From contig CM070876.1 of the NCBI GenBank assembly GCA_036365515.1, positions 123,832,810 through 123,896,809 of the forward strand: 64,000 nt of DNA. Reading direction: 5' to 3'. The stretch is from Torymus aiolomorphi (taxonomy: Eukaryota; Arthropoda; Insecta; Hymenoptera; Torymidae). How positions within the stretch are numbered: the first letter of the stretch is position 1; each line of letters begins with the position of its first letter. This document shows positions 53,992-64,000 of the stretch, one piece after another. Both the position numbers and the translations under genes were made by a program. Under the pieces are notes generated by a model that was not told the origin of the DNA, did no database searches, and worked only from the letters and a program-made list of their open reading frames with translations.

Positions 53992-54398
53992 CCCAGATGG
54001 CATATGCAGTTCCAAAGGAGCTCTTTTAGAACTCATGATTTTAAACAATGATTATTTAAAGTAAATTCAAATAAGTCCCAAAACAATTTTTATAGTGCAT
54101 TTGGATTTACTTTAAATAATTCATGTTTAAAATCATGAGTTCAAAAAGAACTCTTTTGGAACTGCTTATGCCGTCTTATAGTATACTATAAGAATTTTTT
54201 TGGAACGTATTTCGATTTACTTTAAATAAATCACGTTTAAAATAATCAGTTCAAAAAGAGCTCTTTTGGAACTGCTTATGCCGTCTTATAGTGCACTATA
54301 AGAATTGTTTCGGGACTTATTTCAATTTACTTTAAATAATTCATGTTTAAAATGATGAGTTCAAAAGAGCTCTTTTGGAACTGCTTAAGCCGTCTGGG
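53992..54398. mobile_element. MITE with CCCAGAYGGC ends and internal tandem repeats
   Basis: The left end CCCAGATGGCATATGCAG and right end CTGCTTAAGCCGTCTGGG are inverse matches. Inside, a ~115-bp unit containing TTTACTTTAAATAATTCATG and CTCTTTTGGAACTGCTTATG repeats about three times in one orientation, and once inverted at the left. Flanks are ATATG (left) and AAATG (right), so a 5-bp duplication is possible but not exact. Confidence 0.7.
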
Positions 54399-54868
54399 AA
54401 ATGTATTCGTTACGAATATCTTTCAAACTCTATTTGAACTAAAAAAAAATAGTTGTAACATTATTAGTTTTGAACCCTTAATGAACCCTTCTCAAACTTC
54501 GGTTAGGAATAAATAATTCTTAAATTTATTTTCGTATGAGTCCCTAAATAACTCATAGAGTACACTTTCCGAACTCATAGATGTATGCATTTAGTACTTG
54601 ATATAAATACATTTTTAAAAAAAATAATTCTTTACGAATTGTATTATTAGTCTATTAATTTAAGTAATCGGACATAACCTGAGTTCTTTACGAATTCAAT
54701 CAATATATTTTACGATCAAATTTTTAACAGAAAAAGAATAGTTAAAGAATTCTTAATGAATACAGTGAATTCATTAAGAGTTCTTTCTCAATTCCTAAAA
54801 AAGAATTCTAATACAATACATTTGGCGAATTCCTAACGAATTCATTCGGATTATATTTGCCGTCTGGG
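54399..54868. repeat. Arm-like sequence of the CCCAGAC family
   Basis: It ends ATTTGCCGTCTGGG at 54868. It is rich in AAGAATTCTTAATGAATAC and GAATTCATTAAGAG motifs, like the arms of the 8-kb composite at 42-50 kb. A matching left end adjoins or is shared with the element at 53992. Confidence 0.55.
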
Positions 54869-55620
54869 TAATTCTTAAAAACTATTATTTAGTGTTATTG
54901 GCGTTCCAAATCAAGCATTTATAAACTGCAAATAAAAATTATATATAATTACTAACTTTTGTGTGCAGAATTTATTTCCACCTGAGTGGGTCTGGGTTAG
55001 TATTACATTGTAATATTTTTATTAAGATTCTTACACTTTTATATTATTCGATAGATTGATAAAACGTCCTTCGTAACTAAACTTATAGGTCCGGGGCCAA
55101 CTTTCTTTGGTAGAGTCGCTTTAGCTTACTTTAAATGGAATATCTACAACAGTATTCCTCTTTGTCTCTACTACAGGAGGTTATTTACTTTGACAGACTT
55201 GAACATAATCTTTTGTTGGCCTTAATGCATAATGATTTGATTCATACCATCCAACAAGAAAAATTTGTAACTAATTCATATGTACCATATGTTCAGCATT
55301 TTATTATAACAATCTAACTTTAAGCACAATAAGTTAGTTATGTATGAATAGAAGATACAGCCTAAACAGACTGCTAACATATAATAAACTCATGTCCCAG
55401 GTTTAATTGCATATAGACCCAACATCGATATAGATCACAGAGTAAACATATTTCCAAATGCATTTTTTTAATTGACGTATATATCTCTCCTTCATGTGTT
55501 TGAAGTTTGCAACGTTGGGATCCAACGAAAAATCAGTTTTTGTAAAATCGGGTTTTTCTATCGGGAATCAGTTTATTATCATAAGAAATGATTAAATACA
55601 CATAAAAAAACATAAACAAA
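54869..55620. other. Unique AT-rich sequence, no recognised gene
   Basis: A polypyrimidine/AG-like TTTTGTGTGCAG at about 54957-54968 and an open frame near 55095-55215 (GPTFFGRVALAYFKWN in one phase) could be exon-like. I recognise no family and find no supporting splice pair. The last ~120 bp grade into the 152-bp satellite. Confidence 0.35.
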
Positions 55621-58600
55621 TGAACCCCACAGTACCCCCACCCCCCAAACGTTGATTATATAGGGGTGGCCAAAGAAAAAAAATTCTCACTTCGTTGCTT
55701 TTGGTATTCGTATCAATTTTATAGCTGATTATGAATTCCAACGATAAAATAGACCTAGAAAAAAATTAGCAACGAAATCGATTCCCCGGAACACCCCCGA
55801 AAAGTCGATTATAGGGGGATTGAAGGATAAAAAAAATTCTCACTTCGTTGCTTTTGGTATTCGTATCAATTTTACGGCTGATTATGAATTCTAACGATAA
55901 AATAGAAATAGAAAAAAATTAGCAACGAAATCGATTCCCCGGAATACCCCCGAAAAGTCGATTATAGGGGAGTTGAAGGAGAAAAAAAATTCTCACTTCG
56001 TTGCTTTTGTATTCGTATCAATTTTATAGCTGATTATGAATTTTAAAAATAAAATAGACCTATAAAAAAATTAGCAACGAAATCGATTACCCGGAACGAC
56101 CCCGAAAAGTCGATTATAGGGGGATCGAAGGCGAAAAATAATTCTAACGTCGTCGCTTTTCGTATTCGTATCAATTTTATGGCTGATTATGAATTCCAAC
56201 GATAAAATAGACCCAGAAAAAAATTAGCAACGAAATCGATTCCCGGCACACGCCCGAACAGTCGACTATAGGGGGGTTCAAGCAGAAAAAAATTCTGATT
56301 CGTATCAATTTTATGGCTAATTATAAATTAAAAGGTACAATAGACCTAGAAAAAAATTAGCAACGAAATCGATTCCCCGGAACACCCCGAAAAGTCGATT
56401 ATAGGGGGGTCGAAGGCGAAAAAAAATTCACACTTCGTTGCTTGTGGTATCCGTATCAATTTTATGGCTGATTATGAATTCCACCGATAAAATAGACCTA
56501 GAAAAAAATTAGCAACGAAATCGATTACCAGGAACACCCCCGAAAAGTCAATTATAGGGGGGTTGATGGAGTAAAAAAAATTCTCACTTCGCTGCTTTTG
56601 GTATTCGCACCAATTCTCTGGCTGATTATGAATTCTAACGATAAAATAGACCTAGAAAAAAAAAGCAACGAAATCGATTCCCCGGAACACCAACGAAAAG
56701 TCAATTAGAGGGGAGTTGAAGGAGAAAAAAATTCTCACTTCGTTGCTTTTGGTCTTCGTATCAATGTTATGGCTGATTATGAATTCTAAAGATAAAGTAG
56801 ACCTAGAAAAAAATTAGCAACGAAATCGATTCCCCGGAACACCACGGAAAAGTCGATTATAGGGGGGTCGAAGGCGAAAAAAAATTCTCACTTCGCCGCC
56901 TTCCCTATTCGTATCAATTTTATGGCTGATTATGAATTCCAACGATAAAATAGACCTAGAAAACAATTAGCAAAGAAATCGATTCCCCAGAACACCCCCG
57001 AAAAGTCGATTATAGGGGGTAGAAGGCGAAAAATAATTCTCACTTCATTGCTTTTGATATTCGCATCAAGTTTATGGCTGATTATGAATTCTAACGATAA
57101 AATAGACCTAGAAAAAAATTAGCAAAGATATCGATTCCCCGGAAAATCCCCGAAAAGTCGATTATAGGGGGGTTGAAGGAGAGAAAAAATTCTCACGTCG
57201 TTGCTTTTGGTATTCGTATCAATTTTATGGCTGATTATGAATTTCAACGATAAAATAGACATAGAAAACAATTTGCAACGAAATCGATTCCCCAGAACAC
57301 CCCCCAAAGTCGATTATAGGGGGGCTGTAGGGAAAAAAAAAATCTCACTTCGTTGCTTTTGGTATTCGTATCAATTTTATGGCTAATTATGAACTCTAAA
57401 GATGAAATAGACCTAGACAAAAATTAGCAACGAAATCGATTCCCCGGAACACCCCCCAAAGTCGATTATAGGGGGGTCGAAGGCGATAAAAAATTCTCAC
57501 TACGTCGCTTTTCGTATTCGTATCCATTTTATGGCTGATTATGAATTCCAACGATAAAATAGATATAGAAAACAACTTGCAACGAAATCAATTCCCCGAA
57601 ACACCTCCGAAAAGCCGATTATAGGGGGGTTGAAAGAGAAAAAAAATTCTCACTTCGTTGCTTTTGGTATTCGTATCAATTTTATGGCTGATTATGAATT
57701 CTAAAGATAAAATAGACCTAGAAAAAAATTAGCAACGAAATCGATTGGCCGCAACACCCCCGAAAAGTCGATTATTGGGGGGTCGAAGGCGAAAAAGAAT
57801 TCTCACTTCGTTGCTTTTGGTATTCGCACCAATTGTATGGCTGATTATGAAATGTAACGATAAAATAGACCTAGAAAAAAATTAGCAACGAAATCGATTA
57901 CCCGGAACTCTCCCGAAAAGTCGATTATAGGGGGGTTGAAGGAGAAAAAAAATTCTAACTTCGTTGCTTTTGGTATTCGTATCAATTTTATGGCTAATTA
58001 TGAATTCCAACGATAAAATAGACCTAGAAAGCAGTTACCAACGAAATCGATTCCCCGGAACTCTCCCGAAAAGTCGATTATAGGGTGGTCGGAGGCAAAA
58101 AAAAATTCTCACTTCGTTGCTTGTGGTATTCGTTTCAATTTTATAGCTGATTATGAATTCCAACGATAAAATAGGCCTAGAAAGAAATTACCAACGAAAT
58201 CGATTACCCGGAGCACGCCCGAAAAGTCGATTATAGTGGGGTTGATGGAAAAAAAAAATTCTCAATATGTTGCTTCTGGTATTCGTATCAATTTTATGGC
58301 TGATTATGAATTCGCACGATAAAATAGACCTAGAAAAAAATTAGCAACAAAATCGATTGCCCAGAACACCCCCGAAAAATCAATTATAGGGGGGGTTGAA
58401 TGCGAAAAAATACTCTCACTTTGTTGCTTTTTGTATTCGTATCAATTTTATGGCTAATTAAGAATTCTAAAGATAAAATAGAGCTAAAAAAAAATTAGTA
58501 ACGAAACGATTCCCCGGAACACCCCCGAAAGGTCGATTATAGGGGGTTTGAAGGAGAAAAAAATTCTGAGTTCGTTGCTTTTGGTATTCTTATCAATTTC

Positions 58601-61600
58601 ATGGCTAATTATGAATTAAAAGATAAAATAAACCTAGAAAAAAATTAGCAACGAAATCGATTCCCCGGAACACCCCCGAAAAGTCGATTACATGGGGGTC
58701 GAAGGGGAAAAAAAATTCTCACTTCGTTGTTTTTGGTATTCGCATCAATTTTATGGCTGATTATGAATTCTAAGGATAAAATAGAGCTAGAAAAAAATTA
58801 GCAACGAAATCGATTCCCCAGAACACCCCCGAAAAATCAATTATAGGGGGGGTTGAAGGCGAAAAAGAATTCTCACTTCGTTGCTTTTGGTATTCGTATC
58901 AATTTTATGGCTAATTATGAATTCCAACGGTAAAATAGACATAGAAAACAATTAGCAACGAAATCAATTCCCCGGATCACCCCCGGAAAGTGGATTATAG
59001 GGGGGTTGAAGGAGAAGAAAAATATTCTCACTTCGTTGCTTTTGGTATTCGTATCAATTTTATGGCTAATTATGAATTCTAAAGATAAAATATACCTAGA
59101 AAAAAATTAGCAACGAAATTGATTCCCCGGAACACCCCCGAAAAGTCGATTATAGGGGGGATGAAGGAGAAAATTCTCACTTCTTTGCTTTTGGTATTCG
59201 TATCAATTTTATGGCTAATTATGAATTTCAACGATAAAATAGACCTAGAAAACAGATAGCAACGAAATCAAATCCCCGGAGCACCCCCGAAAAGTCGATT
59301 ATAGGGGGGGCGGAGGCGAAAAAAAATTCTCACTTCGTTGCTTTTGGTATTCGTATCAATTTTATGGCTGATCATGAATTATAATGATAAAGGAGACCTA
59401 GAAAAAAATTAGCAACGAAATCGATTCCCAGGAACATCCCCGAAAAGTCGATTATACGGGGGTTAAAGGAGAAAAAAAATTCTCACTTCGTTGCTTTTGG
59501 AATTCGTATCAATTTTATGGCTGATTATGAATTCCAACTATAAAATAGACCTAGAAAAAAATTACCAACGAAATCGATTACCCGGGAGACCCCCGAAAAG
59601 TCGATTATAGGGGGGTCGAAGGCGATAAAATTTCTCACTACGTCGCTTTTCGTATTCGTATCAATGTTATGGCTGATTATGAATTCCAACGATAAAATAG
59701 ACATAGAAAACAATTATCAACGATATCAATTCTCCGGAACACCCCCGATAAGGCGACTATAGGGGGGTTGAAGAAGGAAAAAAATTCTCACTTCGTTGCT
59801 TTTGGTATTCGTATCAATTTTATGGCTGATTATGAATGCGAACGATAAAATAGACCTAGAAAAAAATTGGCAACGAAATTAATTCCCCAGAACACCCCCG
59901 AAAAGTCGAGTATAGGGGGGCCGAAGGCAATAAAAAATTCTCACTTCGTCGCTTTTCGTATTCGTATCAATTTTATGGCTGATTATGAATTCTAAAGATA
60001 AAGTAGACCTAGAAAAAAATGAGCAACGAAATTGATTCCGCGGAACACCCACGAAAAGTCAATTATAGGGGGGTTGAAGGAGAAAAAATATTCTCACTTT
60101 GTTGCTTTTTGTATTCGTATCAATTTTATAGCTAATTAAGAATTCTAAAGATAAAATAGAGATAGAAAAAAATTAGCAACGAAATCGATTCCCCGGAACA
60201 CCCCCGAAAGGTCGATTATAGGGGGGTTGAAGGAGAAAAAAATGCTCACTTCGTTGCTTTACGTATTCGTATCAAATTTATGGCAGATTCTGAATTCCAA
60301 CGATGAAATAGACCTAGAAAAAAATTAGCAACGTAATCGATTCCCCGGAATCCCATCGAAAAGTCGATTATAGGGGGGTTGAAGGAGAGAAAAAATTCTC
60401 AATTTGTTGCTTTTGGAATTCGTATCAATTTTATGGCTGATTATGAATTCGCACGATAAAATAAACCTAGAAAAAAATTAGCAACGAAATCGATCGATTG
60501 CCCGGAACACCCCCGAAAAGTCTTTTATAGGGGAGTTGAAGGAGAAAATATTCTCACTTTGTTGCTTTTTGTATTCGTATCAATTTTATGGCTAATTAAG
60601 AATTCTAAAGATCAAATAGAGCTAAAAATAATTAGTAACGAAATCGATTCCCCGAAACACCCCCGAAAGGTCGATTATAGGGGGGTTGAAAGAGAAAAAA
60701 CTTCTGACTTCGTTGCTTTTGGTGTTCTTATCAATTTCATGGCTAATTATGAATTAAAAGATAAAATAAACCTAGAAAAAAATTAGCAACGAAATCAATT
60801 CCCCGGAACACCCACGAAAAGTCGATTACAGGGGGGTCGTAGGCGAAAAAAAATTCTCACTTCGTTGCTTTTGGTATTCGCATCAATTTTATGGCTGATT
60901 ATGAATTCTAAGGATAAAATAGAGCTAGACAAAAATTACAACGAAATCGATTCCCCAGAACACCCCCGAAAAGTCAATTATAGGGGGGGTTGAAGGCGAA
61001 AAAGAATTCTCACTTCGTTGCTTTTCGTATTCGTATCAATTTTATGGCTGATTATGAATTCCAACGATAAAATAGACATAGAAAACAATTAGCAACGAAA
61101 TCAATTCTCCGGATCACCCCCGGAAAGTCGATTATAGGGGGGTTGAAGGAGAAGAAAAATCCTCACATCGTTGCTTTTGGTATTGGTATCAATTTTATGG
61201 CTGATTATGAATTCTAAAGATAAAGTAGACCTACAAAAAATTAGCAACGAAATCGATTCCCCGAAACACCCCCGAAAAGTCGATTATAGTGGTGTTGATG
61301 AAGAAAAAAAATTCTCACTACGTTGCTTTTGGTCTTCTTATCAATTTTGTGGCTAATTATGAATGAAAAGCTAAAATAGACCTAGAAAACAATAAGCAAC
61401 CAAATCGATTATCCGGAACACCCCCGAAAAGTCGATTATAGGGGGGTTGATGGAGAAAAAAAATTCTCACTTCGTTGATTTTGGTATTCGCACCAAAATG
61501 GCTGATTATGAATTCGAACGATAAAACAGACCTAGAAAACAGATAGCAACGAAATCGATTCCCCGGAACACCCCCGAAAAATCGATTATAGGGGGGTTCA

Positions 61601-64000
61601 AGGAGAAAAAAACTTCTTACATCGTTGCTTTTGGTATTGGTATCAATTTTATGGCTGATTATGAATTCTAAAGATAAAGTAGACCTAGAAAAAAATTAGC
61701 AACGAAATCGAATACCCGGAACACCCCCGAAAAGTCGATTATAGGGGGGTCGATGGCGATAAAAAATTCTCACTTCGTCGCTTTTCGTATTCGTATCAAT
61801 TTTATGGCTGATTATGAATTCCTGCGATAAAATAGATCTACAAAAAAATTACCAACGAAATCGATTACCCGGAACACCTCCGAAAAGTCGATTTAGGGGG
61901 GGTGATGGAGAAAAAAAATTCTCACTTCGTTGCTTTTGGTATTCGCATCAATTTTATGGCTGATTATGAATTCTACGGATAAAATAGACCTAGAAAAAAT
62001 GAGCAACGAAATTGATTCCGCGGAACACCCACGAAAAGTCAATTATAGGGGGGTTGAAGGAGAAAAAATATTCTCACTTTGTTGCTTTTTGTATTCGTAT
62101 CAATTTTATGGCTAATTAAGAATTCGAAAGATAAAATAGAGATAGAAAAAAATTAGCAACGAAATCGATTCCCCGGAACACCCCCGAAAGGTCGATTATA
62201 GGGGGGTTGAAGGAGAAAAAAATGCTCACTTCGTTGCTTTAGGTATTCGTATCAATTTTATGGCTAATTATGAACTCTAAAGATGAAACAGACCTAGACA
62301 AAAATTAGCAACGAAATCGATTCTCCGGAACACCCCCCAAAGTCGATTATAGGGGGGTCGAAGGCGATAAAAAATTCTCACTACGTCGCTTTTCGTATTC
62401 GTATCCATTTTATGGCTGATTATGAATTCCAACGATAAAATAGATATAGAAAACAATTTGCAACGAAATCAATTCCCCGAAACACCTCCGAAAAGCCGAT
62501 TATAGGGGGGTTGAAAGAGAAAAAAAATTCTCACTTCGTTGCTTTTGGTATTCGTATCAATTTTATGGCTAATTATGAATTCTAAAGATGAAATAGACCT
62601 AGACAAAAATTAGCAACGAAATCGATTCCCCGGAACACCCCCCAAAGTCGATTATAGGGGGGTCGAAGGCGATAAAAAATTCTCACTACGTCGCTTTTCG
62701 TATTCGTATCAATTTTATGGCCGATTATGAATTCCAACGATAAAATAGATATAGAAAACAATTTGCAACGAAATCAATACCGCGGAACACCCACGAATAG
62801 TCAATTATATGGGGTTGAAGGAGAAAAAAAAATCTTACTTCGTTGCTTTTGGTATTCGTATCAATTTTATGGCTGATTATGAATTCTAAAGATAAAATAG
62901 ACCTAGAAAAAAATTAGCAACGAAATCGATTGGCCGCAACACCCCCGAAAAGTCGATTATTGGGGGGTCGAAGGCGAAAAAGAATTCTCACTTCGTTGCT
63001 TTTGGTATTCGCACCAATTGTATGGCTGATTATGAAATGTAACGATAAAATAGACCTAGAAAAAAATTAGCAACGAAATCGATTACCCGGAACTCTCCCG
63101 AAAAGTCGATTATAGGGGGGTTGAAGGAGAAAAAAAATTCTAACTTCGTTGCTTTTGGTATTCGTATCAATTTTATGGCTGATTATGAATTCTAAAGATA
63201 AAGTAGACCTAGAAAAAAATTAGCAACGAAATCGAATACCCGGAACACCCCCGAAAAGTCGATTATAGGGGGGTCGATGGCGATAAAAAATTCTCACTTC
63301 GTCGCTTTTCGTATTCGTATCAATTTTATGGCTGATTATGAATTCCTGCGATAAAATAGACCTACAAAAAAATTACCAACGAAATCGATTACCGGGAACA
63401 CCTCCGAAAAGTCGATTTAGGGGGGGTGATGGAGAAAAAAAATTCTCACTTCGTTGCTTTTGGTATTCGCATCAATTTTATGGCTGATTATGAATTCTAC
63501 GGATAAAATAGACCTAGAAAAAATGAGCAACGAAATTGATTCCGCGGAAAACCCACGAAAAGTCAATTATAGGGGGGTTGAAGGAGAAAAAATATTCTCA
63601 CTTTGTTGCTTTTTGTATTCGTATCAATTTTATGGCTAATTAAGAATTCGAAAGATAAAATAGAGATAGAAAAAAATTAGCAACGAAATCGATTCCCCGG
63701 AACACCCCCGAAAGGTCGATTATAGGGGGGTTGAAGGAGAAAAAAATGCTCACTTCGTTGCTTTAGGTATTCGTATCAATTTTATGGCTAATTATGAACT
63801 CTAAAGATGAAACAGACCTAGACAAAAATTAGCAACGAAATCGATTCCCCGGAACACCCCCCAAAGTCGATTATAGGGGGGTCGAAGGCGATAAAAAATT
63901 CTCACTACGTCGCTTTTCGTATTCGTATCCATTTTATGGCTGATTATGAATTCGAACGATAAAATAGATATAGAAAACAATTTGCAACGAAATCAATTCC
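55621..64000. repeat. Satellite with ~152-bp period, continuing past the window
   Basis: About 55 head-to-tail units of close to 152 bp are present. A typical unit runs AATTCTCACTTCGTTGCTTT, TGGTATTCGTATCAATTTTA, TGGCTGATTATGAATTCTAA, CGATAAAATAGACCTAG, AAAAAAATTAGCAACGAAAT, CGATTCCCCGGAACACCCCC, GAAAAGTCGATTATAGGGGG, GTTGAAGGAG. Variants are interspersed, and blocks of several units recur: 61.65-62.48 kb repeats at 63.18-64.0 kb with an offset of 1524 bp (10 units). The ~60-codon frames that recur along the array are repeat artefacts. Confidence 0.96.

Noticed and set aside
57201..63639. Recurring ~60-codon frames beginning MLL(V/F)
   Set aside because: They recur at satellite-unit spacing, start and stop at unit variants, and have no domain.
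55621..64000. CENP-B-box-like sequence CTTCGTTGCTTTTGG in the satellite
   Set aside because: Only the TTCGTTG part matches; the A and CGGG positions of the known box are not met.

Overview
The window is repeat-dominated eukaryotic DNA, and I recognise no host protein-coding, rRNA or tRNA gene in it. The mix of mariner, Transib-type, Penelope, Gypsy and R1-like elements, with long (TG)n, (TA)n and (GA)n microsatellites and two satellites, suggests an insect. A hymenopteran is my guess from general character only. Two large satellite blocks and deep nesting of elements suggest pericentromeric or other heterochromatic sequence.

Layout, left to right. 1-4.5 kb: an apparently intact mariner (transposase open, DD34D residues present, TA target duplication), a 159-bp palindromic MITE, and AT-rich filler with CA/TG microsatellites. 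4.5-17.9 kb: one old Gypsy-type LTR element on the minus strand with a 4-bp target duplication. Its gag-pol is decayed. Nested in it are a Transib-type MITE (target duplication CGCCG), a 5'-truncated LINE 3' end and a decayed Penelope-like element. 18.6-19.9 kb: a 1.2-kb foldback. 20.1-23.0 kb: a 5'-truncated, decayed R1-like LINE on the minus strand. 23.7-25.3 kb: a 1.56-kb foldback inserted in (TA)n. 25.5-30.8 kb: a young Gypsy element resembling the CsRn1 clade, with an open 1167-codon pol but a broken gag and a mutated protease active site.

30.8-31.5 kb: one of four small (TA)n-flanked elements with an unusual head/core/inverted-tail design (others at 25.3, 39.6 and 39.8 kb), then a C-rich minisatellite. 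31.5-35.5 kb: a complete Penelope-like element with an uninterrupted 860-codon RT/GIY-YIG ORF, ~600-bp inverted terminal repeats each carrying a hammerhead ribozyme, and a 13-bp target duplication, inserted at the edge of a satellite. 35.5-39.3 kb: that satellite, ~120-bp period, broken by a 352-bp MITE. 42-50 kb: an ~8-kb composite bounded by diverged inverted repeats (CCCAGAC-type ends) that holds 92-bp minisatellite arrays and a decayed Jockey/CR1-group LINE. 50-55.6 kb: AT-rich sequence with several MITEs and a ~270-bp direct duplication. 55.6-64 kb: a second satellite, ~152-bp period with local higher-order repetition, running off the window end.

Elements plausibly able to supply function are the mariner transposase (a possible source of mobility for related copies) and the Penelope element at 31.5 kb. 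Everything else looks non-autonomous or dead. The items I find most unusual are the head/core/tail microelements, the way the Penelope arms relate to their hammerhead sequences, and the composite at 42-50 kb.
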